Shown here: positions 50,098-57,559 of the stretch, in pieces
Numbering within the stretch: the first letter of the stretch is position 1
Layout: every line of letters begins with the position of its first letter
NCBI GenBank assembly: GCA_964512225.1
Contig: CAZEKB010000030.1
Coordinates: 1-64,000, forward strand
Length of the DNA stretch: 64,000 nt
From: CAZEKB01 sp964512225
Lineage (GTDB): Bacteria > Myxococcota_A > UBA796 > UBA9615
Direction: 5' to 3'
Translations under genes and position numbers: made by a program
The notes under the pieces: model-generated
Database searches by the model: none
What the model saw: only the letters and a program-made list of their open reading frames with translations
What the model was told of the DNA's origin: nothing

Positions 50098-50823
50098 ATG
50101 TCGATCTATCGCCTGACCCTGACCGTCGCCCTCGGCCTCTTCGCCATGGTGGCCTGCAACGACCGGCGCGGCAGCGGCGGGACCCCCGGCGACGACGACG
50201 ACGACAGCGCCCCCGTGGACGACGACGACGCGGTCGACGACGACGACGCCACCGGCGACGACGACGACGCCACCGACGACGACGACGCGGTCCCCGGCGA
50301 CGCGCTCGTCTTCAACCAGCTCCCCGTGGGCCTCGACATCCCCGCCCTGAGCGCCTTCTTCGTGTACGAGGTCGGCGAGCAGGTGGTGAAGCAGGTCGTG
50401 GCGGGCGAAGGCGTCAGCTGCGCGGACTTCCAGGCGTGGTCCGTCGAGCTCGAGGAGCTCATCGCGCTGAACCTCGATCCGGAGCTGTTCAACCAGAGCC
50501 GCGACAGCCTGTTCAAGGACTACTTCGAGCCGGGCTGGCACGGCTCCTTCGACGTGACCACGGCGGGTCCGCTGGTGCCGGGTCCGGTGAACAGCGCGAA
50601 CATGCAGCTGAACGAGTACTTCGACATCGGGGCGGGCTCCGCGCCCTACCAGGTGGCCGATCAGCTCCAGTCGGGGACCATCATCTCCGGGGCGATCGAC
50701 GGGGTGGGCAGCACGGTCGAGGGCTGGGCCCAGCTGCAGGGCAACTGGTACGACTCGACGATCGGGTCCAACCAGAGCCTCACCTTCTTCATCTCGTTCA
50801 ACCTCCCCGTCTGCAACATCTGA
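50098..50823 (+). CDS. poly-Asp lipoprotein of unknown function
   Basis: A 241-residue lipoprotein (LTVALGLFAMVAC, Cys20) with a 50-residue linker made of DDDDA(V/T) repeats, then a globular domain of about 175 residues rich in short strands and aromatic residues (AFFVYEVGEQVVKQVV, WHGSFDVTTAG, GSNQSLTFFISFNLPVC). Family not recognised. TTTGGAG lies a few bases before the ATG. It precedes the aminomutase gene by only seven bases, so the two are probably one transcript, although no functional link is obvious. Confidence 0.65.
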   Translation: MSIYRLTLTVALGLFAMVACNDRRGSGGTPGDDDDDSAPVDDDDAVDDDDATGDDDDATDDDDAVPGDALVFNQLPVGLDIPALSAFFVYEVGEQVVKQVVAGEGVSCADFQAWSVELEELIALNLDPELFNQSRDSLFKDYFEPGWHGSFDVTTAGPLVPGPVNSANMQLNEYFDIGAGSAPYQVADQLQSGTIISGAIDGVGSTVEGWAQLQGNWYDSTIGSNQSLTFFISFNLPVCNI

Positions 50824-50830
50824 CGCGACG

Positions 50831-51817
50831 GTGGGTCTCGCCGAGCTGGAGCGCCGCGGGCTGATCGCGCCGGGCGAGCTCCCCGCCGTGCGCCGGGTGG
50901 CCGAGCGGTACGCCGTGGCCGCGACCCCGCACGTGCTCGATCTCATCGACCCGGCCGACCCCGCCGACCCCATCGCCGCCCAGTACGTCCCCCGCGGGGC
51001 GGAGCTCGTCGTCCGGCCCGAGGAGCTCGCGGACCCCATCGGCGACGGAGCGCACTCCCCCGTGGAGGGCATCGTCCACCGCCACCCGGATCGGGTCCTC
51101 CTCAAGCCGCTGCTCGTATGCCCCGTCTACTGCCGGTTCTGCTTCCGCCGCGAGGTGGTGGGCCCGGGCGGGGGCTCGCTCTCGGACGACCAGCTGGAGG
51201 CGGCGCTGGACTACGTCCGCGGCCGCCCGGGGATCCGCGAGGTCATCCTCACCGGCGGGGACCCGCTCGTGCTCTCCCCGCGGCGGCTCCGGGGGCTGGT
51301 CTCGGCCCTGTCGGCCATCGACCACGTGGACACGCTGCGGGTCCACACCCGCGTGCCCGTGGCGGCCCCCGACCGGGTCACGGACGAGCTCGTCGCGGCC
51401 CTGGGCGGCGCCACCCCCACGTGGATCGTGCTGCACGCGAACCACGCCCGGGAGCTCACCGACGCGGCCGCGGCGGCGTGCGCGCGGATCGTCGACGCCG
51501 GGCTGCCGATGCTCTCCCAGTCCGTGCTGCTGCGGGGCGTGAACGACGACGCCGAGGTCCTCGAAGCGCTGCTCCGGGCCCTCGTCCGGGCGCGGATCAA
51601 GCCCTACTACCTGCACCACCCGGACCTCGCCCGGGGCACGGGTCACTTCCGCGTGGGCGTGGAGCGCGGGCGGGCGCTGATGGCGGAGCTGCGAGGCCGG
51701 ATCTCGGGCCTGTGCATGCCCACGTACGTGCTCGATCTGCCCGGGGGCCGCGGGAAGGTCCCGCTCGAGGACGCCTACTCGACGACCGCCGCGCCCTGGT
51801 CTTCGATGAGCGTGTAG
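50831..51817 (+). CDS. lysine 2,3-aminomutase family protein (EpmB/KamA-like radical SAM)
   Basis: A 328-residue protein starting with GTG. Radical SAM motif CPVYCRFC is at about residues 97-104 and is followed by FRREV, as in KamA/EpmB. ILTGGDPLVLSP, RVHTRVPV and the PLP-lysine motif GGRGKVPLE near the C-terminus are conserved. The length is nearer to EpmB (about 340), which converts the EF-P lysine to beta-lysine, than to KamA (about 420). No efp or epmA is in the window, so the substrate is not determined. Its last 43 bases overlap the convergent VWA lipoprotein gene. Confidence 0.85.
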   Translation: MGLAELERRGLIAPGELPAVRRVAERYAVAATPHVLDLIDPADPADPIAAQYVPRGAELVVRPEELADPIGDGAHSPVEGIVHRHPDRVLLKPLLVCPVYCRFCFRREVVGPGGGSLSDDQLEAALDYVRGRPGIREVILTGGDPLVLSPRRLRGLVSALSAIDHVDTLRVHTRVPVAAPDRVTDELVAALGGATPTWIVLHANHARELTDAAAAACARIVDAGLPMLSQSVLLRGVNDDAEVLEALLRALVRARIKPYYLHHPDLARGTGHFRVGVERGRALMAELRGRISGLCMPTYVLDLPGGRGKVPLEDAYSTTAAPWSSMSV

Positions 51818-52836
51818 GTCACGCGGACGCGCGTGAGCGGGTCCGGGATGTGCTCGATCGGGAACGTCACCGAGTTGGCGACCTTGTCGTAGGCCCACGT
51901 GCCGTCCTCGGCCTCCACGTCGTCGAGCCACACCTGCAGGGTGCTCTCGTCGGGCACGCGACGGAGGTAGAAGGAGCGCTTGAGGCCCGCGGCCTCGAGG
52001 CCCAGCTCCACGAGGAAGTCGGCCCAGTCGGTCGAGCAGATCGACCAGAAGTTGCCGCCCATGGCGTCGATGACCTCGTGATAGGCCTCGCCGTACTGAC
52101 CCTCGTTGTCGAGGACGCTGCAGCCGTTGGGCTCGTCGCCGACGATGCCCGTGAAGATGATCTGGTCCTGCCAGGTCCAGGGCCGCAGACCCTGGAGCCA
52201 CGGGATGTACTCGTCCGGGCCGATCCCGTCGCAGTCGGGGCCGAGCCCGAACGGGGGCACGAAGCTGCCGCTGTCGTCCTCGTCCGTGACGATGATGACC
52301 GACAGGAGGGCGTCGGGCCGGGTGAACCCGTCGTTCCAGCCGCCCTGGCCGGCGCGGGCGTTGAGCGCGGTGAACGAGGCCTGCAGCCCCATCTCGCAGC
52401 TGCCGCTGCCGCCGGACCCCAGGCGAGCCATCTCGTTGAACGTGCCCACGGGATCGGGCGTATCCCGGGAGATCCAGCGGACCCCGTTCTTCTCCACGAG
52501 GCGGCCCTGCTCGGAGTCGCTCATGCTGCTGAGATCGCCGTCCACGACGCCGATGTGATAGTCGACGGTCGAGCCGATGAAGTTGCTGATGAAGCCGTCG
52601 AAGTTGGTGGCCAGCTCGTCCTGCTCGCCCTCCATGGAGCACGAGCTGTCCACCACGAAGAGGATGTCCGACTGGGCGACGGTGCGCTGCTGGTACGCGT
52701 CCTCCCACTCCGTGGGGCCGAGCGCGTCGGGCTGCTCGAAGAACGCCGGCTCTTCGTAGATCTGCCGCAGCTCGTTGTCCGAACAGGCGACCAGGGCGGT
52801 GGCCGCGAGGAGGAGCGAGAGGGTGCGTGCGTTCAT
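51775..52836 (-). CDS. VWA-like lipoprotein
   Basis: A 353-residue lipoprotein (LLLAATALVAC, Cys18). A VWA-type domain begins near residue 55 with VDSSCSM, the MIDAS DxSxS, followed by AIIVTDEDDSG-like strands (VIIVTDEDDSGSF). Cysteines at several positions may form disulfides. The last 80 residues look like a beta-strand-rich C-terminal domain. It lies nine bases after the L-domain lipoprotein on the same strand and is probably cotranscribed. Unusually, its 3' end overlaps the coding region of the aminomutase on the other strand. Confidence 0.75.
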   Translation of the reverse strand: MNARTLSLLLAATALVACSDNELRQIYEEPAFFEQPDALGPTEWEDAYQQRTVAQSDILFVVDSSCSMEGEQDELATNFDGFISNFIGSTVDYHIGVVDGDLSSMSDSEQGRLVEKNGVRWISRDTPDPVGTFNEMARLGSGGSGSCEMGLQASFTALNARAGQGGWNDGFTRPDALLSVIIVTDEDDSGSFVPPFGLGPDCDGIGPDEYIPWLQGLRPWTWQDQIIFTGIVGDEPNGCSVLDNEGQYGEAYHEVIDAMGGNFWSICSTDWADFLVELGLEAAGLKRSFYLRRVPDESTLQVWLDDVEAEDGTWAYDKVANSVTFPIEHIPDPLTRVRVTYTLIEDQGAAVVE

Positions 52837-52845
52837 GCGGGAGCC

Positions 52846-54180
52846 CTAGTTTGAGATGTCGATCGAGCCGCCGATGTTCTGTTCGCCGATCGCGTTCACG
52901 AGGCCCTGCGCCTGCTCGTTGGTGAGCTGCTGGTTGTTCGTGACCTGGAAGTTGCCGCCCACGGTCGCCAGGCCGTGCAGCCCGAGCAGGGTGTTGAGGC
53001 TGTCGTTGTTGTCGATGATCAGGTCCGCGGCGATGCTGGTCATGCCCGCCAAGCCGTTCACGTCGACGATCTGCTCGGCGTTTCGCAGCCGCATCGTGCC
53101 CCCGACGGTGGCCACCTGGGACAGGGGCAGCGTGGTGTCGAGGAAGTCCTCGATGATGAGGTCGCCCACCACCGACCGGAGGTTGTTCAGGCCCGTGATC
53201 TCGCTGCTCGCCCCGAACCCCCGGATCTCGAGCTTGCCCTGGATGACGGACACGCCCGCGAACGCCGAATAGGCCATCGAGTTGCCGCCCTGCACGTAGA
53301 GCCCCACGGGCAGGTTGGCGATCTGGGGGAAGCCCGCGAACGAGATCAGGTTCGGGTTGTTCGCGATCCGGATCTCGTACCCGGTGCTCCCGATCGGGAT
53401 CTCCGTGGCGATCTGCGCGAGCTCGTTGAACCCGGCGACCGCGTTCAGCCCCGCGTTGTTCGTGATCTCGATGATCCCGCCCAACGTCTGCAGGCTCGGC
53501 GGCCCCGAGAAGTTGTTCAGCACCTCGTTGTTGTCGAGGATCAGGTCGCCGCCGATGCTCGTGACGCCGAGCAGGCCCGTGGTGTCCGCGAGCTGGCTGT
53601 TGCTCACGATGATCATGCCCTCGCCGACCACCTCGAGGTTGTTCAGGCCGGTGAGGCTCTGCAGGGAGTGGTTCTGTTCGACGCGGAGCTCACCGCCGAC
53701 CGTGCCCAGCGCGGCGAGGTTGGAGATGTTGGCGAGCGCGAAGTTCCGCTCCAGCCGCAGGGACCCCCCGATGTACTCCAGCCCCTGGAGGCCGTCGAGC
53801 GTGACCAGCGACTGGTTCTCGAAGAGCCACACGAAGCCGCTGACGCCGCACAGGCAGTCGAGGCCCTCGAGCGTGGTGAGGTTGAGTCCGCTGATCCCGA
53901 GGTTGCCGTCGACGGCGTCGTAGTCGGCGCAGAAGGCCTCGAAGTCGCTGGGCGAGCTCAAGGGTCCGAAAGCCAGCTCGCCGCGGAAGACACGGTCGCC
54001 ATCGAGGCAGCTGCCCGTGCCGTCGTCGTCGTCCGTCGCGTCGTCATCGTCCGTACCGTCGTCGTCGTCGACCGCATCGTCGTCGTCCGAGCCGCGACCG
54101 TCCGTCGGGCAGCCCGTGAGGAGAACCACGAGGGCGCCCGAACCGAACAGGGCAGCAAAGCGCAACAAACCGCGAATCAT
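52846..54180 (-). CDS. lipoprotein with receptor L-domain-like leucine-rich repeats
   Basis: A 444-residue lipoprotein (SGALVVLLTGC, Cys near 25), then DDDDA(V/T)DDDD repeats. About 14 repeats of about 23-24 residues follow, each like LxxVGGxLxIxxNxxLxxLxGLxxL (for example LEYIGGSLRLERNFALANIS), with the Asn ladder of receptor L-domain/LRR right-handed solenoids. It is probably a ligand-binding surface protein. The start chosen is the ATG at 54180, preceded by CCGGAG; an in-frame GTG at 54198 is possible. A seven-codon frame at 54177-54200 overlaps this start (ATGA). Confidence 0.78.
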   Translation of the reverse strand: MIRGLLRFAALFGSGALVVLLTGCPTDGRGSDDDDAVDDDDGTDDDDATDDDDGTGSCLDGDRVFRGELAFGPLSSPSDFEAFCADYDAVDGNLGISGLNLTTLEGLDCLCGVSGFVWLFENQSLVTLDGLQGLEYIGGSLRLERNFALANISNLAALGTVGGELRVEQNHSLQSLTGLNNLEVVGEGMIIVSNSQLADTTGLLGVTSIGGDLILDNNEVLNNFSGPPSLQTLGGIIEITNNAGLNAVAGFNELAQIATEIPIGSTGYEIRIANNPNLISFAGFPQIANLPVGLYVQGGNSMAYSAFAGVSVIQGKLEIRGFGASSEITGLNNLRSVVGDLIIEDFLDTTLPLSQVATVGGTMRLRNAEQIVDVNGLAGMTSIAADLIIDNNDSLNTLLGLHGLATVGGNFQVTNNQQLTNEQAQGLVNAIGEQNIGGSIDISN

Positions 54181-54207
54181 GAACAAACTCCGGAGCACAT
54201 TCGGCGG

Positions 54208-54213
54208 ACCCTA
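54208..54213 (-). promoter_or_regulatory. -10-like TAGGGT upstream of the L-domain lipoprotein
   Basis: TAGGGT on the minus strand is seven bases before an ATG at 54200 that opens a seven-codon frame ending at the lipoprotein start. If used, translation of the small frame would be coupled to the lipoprotein. Confidence 0.3.
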
Positions 54214-54274
54214 CCAACGGCCTCGCGGTGGGCCAAGGCGCCATCCGCTCCCGGGCCATCGGCGGCCCGACGGG

Positions 54275-55306
54275 TCAGATCGTCGAATACCCCTGGGGGT
54301 GCGACGTGCGCCACGCCCAGGCGGAGGCGATCATGTCTTCGAGGCTGAACCGGGACGACCAACCGAGGTCCTCGCGGGCGCGCGTCGTGTCTGCCCAAAC
54401 GGCGGCGGGATCGCCCGGACGCCGCGGGCCCTCCACGGCGGGGATGTCGATCCCGGTGACCCGCCGGGCCACGTCCACCACCTCGCGGACGCTCGTCCCC
54501 TTCCCCGTCCCGACGTTGCAGACGAACATCCCGCTCGGCGACTTCGCCGTGTACTCGAGCGCGGTCGCGTGGACCTCGGCGAGGTCGGAGATGTGCACGT
54601 AGTCGCGGATCGCGGTGCCGTCCGGCGTGGGGTAGTCCGTCCCGGCGATCACCACCGGGCCCTTGCGACCCGCGGCCGCCTCCAATACGAGGGGGACGAG
54701 GTTCTCGAGCCGCCGCGCGTGCTCCCCGAGCTTCGCCGACGGGTGGGCGCCCACGGGGTTGAAGTACCGCAGCGCGGTCACCGACCAGCCGCCCTTCGCG
54801 ACGAACTCCGACAGCAGCTCCTCGCACAGGATCTTCGTGCGCCCGTACGGGCTCTCGGGCCGCAGCGGGGCGTCCTCGTCGATCGGCGAGTGGTCCGGCG
54901 TGCCGTAGACGGACGCGGACGACGAGTAGACGAGCCGCCGCACCCCGGCCGCGCGCATCGCCTCGCACAGCGTGGCCGTGCCCCCCACGTTCACCCGCCA
55001 GTAGGCCTCGGGGCGGGCCACGGAGTCGGGCACGGACTTGAGCGCCGCGAAGTGCGCGACGGCGTCGAACCGCCGCCGGCTCAGGACGTTGTGGAGGAGC
55101 CGGAGGTCGCCGACGTCCCCGACGACGAGCTCGACGTCCCGACCTCCGAGCCGCGCGGCGGCGTGCACGGCCCCCGGGTGCCCGTTGCTGAGGTCGTCGA
55201 TGACGACGGCGTCCCAGCCCTGCTGGAGGAAGGCCACCACGCAGTGCGACCCGATGTAACCCGCGCCGCCGGTGACGAGAACGCGGGGTCGAAGAACGTC
55301 CGGCAT
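54275..55306 (-). CDS. galE: UDP-glucose 4-epimerase
   Basis: A 343-residue extended SDR. VTGGAGYIGSH near the N-terminus binds NAD; the catalytic YGRTK (about residue 156) has the usual YxxxK, with the preceding SSSASVYG. LRYFNPVGAHPS and the C-terminal PAVWADTTRAREDLGW are typical of GalE. It interconverts UDP-glucose and UDP-galactose, supplying surface glycans. It follows the GT2 gene after 13 bases. A GATACA nine bases before the ATG could be a weak internal promoter. Confidence 0.93.
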   Translation of the reverse strand: MPDVLRPRVLVTGGAGYIGSHCVVAFLQQGWDAVVIDDLSNGHPGAVHAAARLGGRDVELVVGDVGDLRLLHNVLSRRRFDAVAHFAALKSVPDSVARPEAYWRVNVGGTATLCEAMRAAGVRRLVYSSSASVYGTPDHSPIDEDAPLRPESPYGRTKILCEELLSEFVAKGGWSVTALRYFNPVGAHPSAKLGEHARRLENLVPLVLEAAAGRKGPVVIAGTDYPTPDGTAIRDYVHISDLAEVHATALEYTAKSPSGMFVCNVGTGKGTSVREVVDVARRVTGIDIPAVEGPRRPGDPAAVWADTTRAREDLGWSSRFSLEDMIASAWAWRTSHPQGYSTI

Positions 55307-55319
55307 GGTCGGGGGTGTA

Positions 55320-56252
55320 TCAACGCGGCTCGTCGAAGTCGAGCGGCGCCACCGCCGCCGCCGCGACGAACCGATGAGGATCGGGCGCGCCCGTGAGCCG
55401 GCTCCGGAGCGAGCGCGCCCACTCCCGGGGCCGCTCGGTGCGGTAGTAGTCGCGCACCCCCGGGGCGTCCACCCGCTCGCCCCCGTCGCGCCGCTCCGCC
55501 CACCAGCCGCGCACGAGGCCGCGACCCTCGGCGACGCGTCCGCCCGCGGACATGCCCGCGGCCCGGAGCAGTACCTGCCACCCCGGCTGGTGGATGTTCC
55601 AGGCCCGCCGTCCGCGGCTCTCGGCTCCGGAGACGTCGCCTCGCGCATCCGTGGGGCGGGTGCTGTAGGCGACGACGCGCTCGAACAGCGCCGTCTTCCA
55701 GCCCTGCACGCGGGCCCCCGCGGTCATGACGGAGTCGGGCGCCCGCGCGTGGCGGACGCCCCCGACCGCGCGGAAGCACTCCCCTCGCGCGAGGCGGAGG
55801 CCGCCGCGCGGCAGATCGATCCGCTGCCCCGACTCCAGGCGCCACGTGCCGTCGGGGTCCTGGGCGGCGAGGGCGCCGGAGACGATGCCCAGCTCCGGGT
55901 CGCTCTCCAGGGCGGCGCGCAGGGCGGACCAGTACGTGGGGCCCACCCGGATGTCGGCGTCGAGGATCCCGGCGTAGTCGGCCTGCGCGACCGCGTCGGC
56001 GGCGGCCGCGTAGCCCGCCGCGACGACGTCCGCGTAGTGGAACCCCATGTACCCGGCGCGACCCTCCAACCGCACGACATCGAGGCAGTCGAGGTCCGCC
56101 CCGTGGGTCCGGAAGAGGTCGCCCGTGCCGTCGGTGGAGCCGTCGTCCACGACGACCCAGCGGTCGGGGCGCCACCGCGAGCGTCGGACGCACGCGACGA
56201 GGCCCGCGACGTTGTCGGCCTCGTCGCGCGCCGGGGTCACCAGCACGAACAT
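55320..56252 (-). CDS. family 2 glycosyltransferase
   Basis: A 310-residue protein. LVTPARDEADNVAGLV is the nucleotide-sugar entry motif, WVVVDDGSTDGTGD holds the DDGS, and GILDADIRVGP is the DxD metal site. The acceptor side (RRAWNIHQPGW, WWAERRDGG) is not diagnostic. There is no membrane helix, so it acts at the inner face on a membrane-bound or cytoplasmic acceptor. It lies between the zinc-ribbon gene (seven bases) and galE (13 bases) in one operon, suggesting UDP-galactose or UDP-glucose use in a surface polysaccharide; inference. Confidence 0.88.
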   Translation of the reverse strand: MFVLVTPARDEADNVAGLVACVRRSRWRPDRWVVVDDGSTDGTGDLFRTHGADLDCLDVVRLEGRAGYMGFHYADVVAAGYAAAADAVAQADYAGILDADIRVGPTYWSALRAALESDPELGIVSGALAAQDPDGTWRLESGQRIDLPRGGLRLARGECFRAVGGVRHARAPDSVMTAGARVQGWKTALFERVVAYSTRPTDARGDVSGAESRGRRAWNIHQPGWQVLLRAAGMSAGGRVAEGRGLVRGWWAERRDGGERVDAPGVRDYYRTERPREWARSLRSRLTGAPDPHRFVAAAAVAPLDFDEPR

Positions 56253-56259
56253 CGGGGGG

Positions 56260-56580
56260 TCAGGTCTCGAGGCGGTAGATGAAGGCGCAGGGGAGCTGCA
56301 CGGTGCGCTTGCCGCCGCCGGGGGCGGGGGCGTCGACGAGCAGCGGGCGCCAGGCCATCGCCCAGGAGCCGTCGGCGCGCTCCTTGATGGCGGCGAGGTC
56401 GGCCTCGTCGTCGCCGGTGAGGTCGTGGCGGAACCAGTCGATCCGGCAGGTGAAGCACGTGCGGACGTCCGTGTCATCGGGGACGGTGTTGTCGGCGCCG
56501 CACCCGGGGCAGTGCACGTGCGGGATGCCCCAGTGGCGCGCGCGGGCGATGAAGCGGCGGGCGATGCGTCGAGGCCTCAC
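56260..56580 (-). CDS. small zinc-ribbon protein
   Basis: A 106-residue protein not listed among longer reading frames. Its GTG at 56580 overlaps the TGA of the methyltransferase gene (GTGA). HCPGCGADNTVPDDTDVRTCFTCRIDWF provides two CxxC knuckles of a zinc ribbon in the N-terminal half (cited here by its ends); the C-terminal half has a Trp/Arg-rich stretch and ends in FIYRLET. No family recognised. Position between the methyltransferase and GT2 suggests an accessory role in the same pathway. Confidence 0.6.
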   Translation of the reverse strand: MRPRRIARRFIARARHWGIPHVHCPGCGADNTVPDDTDVRTCFTCRIDWFRHDLTGDDEADLAAIKERADGSWAMAWRPLLVDAPAPGGGKRTVQLPCAFIYRLET

Positions 56581-57395
56581 GGGCTCACCTCCTCGCCGGA
56601 CGGGGCCGCGACGCCCTTCTCGTTCCATCGACGTCGGGAGACGGCGGCCTTCTGGTCGGCGGTGCGCTGCAGGTTCTTCTCCTCGTGGCGACGCTTGCGG
56701 GCGGCCTCGAGGTCCCACCCCAGCGACAGCGCGATGAAGCGGCTGCCCACGGGCAGGCTCGAGGCGAGCTGCACGCTGCGGAAGCCCTCGGGCAGGCGGG
56801 CTCGGACGAAGTCGCCGAGATCCGAGTCCAGGTCGATCGAGATGACCATGCGGCCGCGCTCTCCGAGCCACCGCGGGAGCGCCTCGAGGACCGGCGCCAC
56901 CCCCGCGAAGCCCCGGCCCGCGGCCTGCCCCGGACGCGCCGGGTCGGCGGGGTCCACCGGTCGCTGGGGAGCGTTCCACCAGATCTGGTCGAAGGACTCG
57001 TCCCCCACCACGTCGACCACGTCCCCCACGCGGAACTCGACCCGGTCCTCGAGGCACCCCGCCGCGACGTTGGCCCGCGCCGCGTCCACGGCCGCGGGGT
57101 CCACGTCCACCGCCACCACGTCGGCGCCCCGCGAGGCGGCGACGAGCGCGCCCAGGCCGCAGCCGGTGCCGAGGTCGAGGATGCGATGTCCCGGCGCCAC
57201 CATGGGCCCCACCGTCCGGTAGAGGAAGCTCGAGCTCCCGTCGGCCTTCGGGTGGTGTACGCCCGGGGGGACTTCGAGGGGGTGACCGAGCACCTCCAGC
57301 CGGTCGTGGCGGCGCAGCCGTCGACCCCATAGAGCGCGGGTGAGACCGTGCCTCAGCGCGGCCCTGACGCGGCCTTGGAGGAGGGAGGCGAGCAC
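56577..57395 (-). CDS. class I methyltransferase with a variant NPPY motif
   Basis: A 272-residue protein starting with GTG. Motif I ILDLGTGCGLGALVAA (about residue 72) and DVVAVDVDPAAVDAARANVAA are like the MTS/PrmC group. Where those enzymes have NPPY, which positions a target amide or amine, it reads WWNAPQRP (about 141). The C-terminus is basic. The target may therefore differ from PrmC. It starts six bases after a TACCAT hexamer, is the first gene of the GT2-GalE operon and diverges from pilB. Confidence 0.78.
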   Translation of the reverse strand: MLASLLQGRVRAALRHGLTRALWGRRLRRHDRLEVLGHPLEVPPGVHHPKADGSSSFLYRTVGPMVAPGHRILDLGTGCGLGALVAASRGADVVAVDVDPAAVDAARANVAAGCLEDRVEFRVGDVVDVVGDESFDQIWWNAPQRPVDPADPARPGQAAGRGFAGVAPVLEALPRWLGERGRMVISIDLDSDLGDFVRARLPEGFRSVQLASSLPVGSRFIALSLGWDLEAARKRRHEEKNLQRTADQKAAVSRRRWNEKGVAAPSGEEVSP

Positions 57396-57401
57396 GGCCG
57401 G

Positions 57402-57407
57402 ATGGTA
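57402..57407 (-). promoter_or_regulatory. -10-like TACCAT of the methyltransferase operon
   Basis: TACCAT on the minus strand, six bases before the GTG at 57395; no ribosome binding site between them. Confidence 0.35.
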
Positions 57408-57467
57408 GCACCGGCCCCCCGGGATCGCTCCGGCCGCCCCACCGGGCCGATGCGGTGGGCTATCATC

Positions 57468-57517
57468 TTCAGCCCGCCCCCGGGGAGGCCTGCAGGGGAG
57501 AGCAGGGGGGGGCTGAA
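57468..57517 (+). promoter_or_regulatory. inverted repeat in the pilB leader
   Basis: TTCAGCCCGCCCCC (57468-57481) is complementary to GGGGGGGGCTGAA (57505-57517) apart from one mismatch and slippage in the G run. It lies upstream of the switch-like hairpin. A TATCAT hexamer at 57461-57466 overlaps its left side, so the arm may be only partly transcribed. Confidence 0.4.
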
Positions 57518-57519
57518 AT

Positions 57520-57554
57520 CGAGGAGGACACTCCTCGTGGTATGGAGCGAGGAG
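57520..57554 (+). promoter_or_regulatory. two mutually exclusive hairpins over the pilB ribosome binding site
   Basis: CGAGGAG occurs twice, at 57520-57526 and 57548-57554. The complement CTCCTCG at 57531-57537 can pair exactly with either. Pairing with the second copy buries the ribosome binding site (AGGAG, 57550-57554) of pilB; pairing with the first frees it. This is the structure of a translational switch. Whether it responds to a ligand, protein or temperature is unknown. Confidence 0.5.
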
Positions 57555-57559
57555 CGTTC

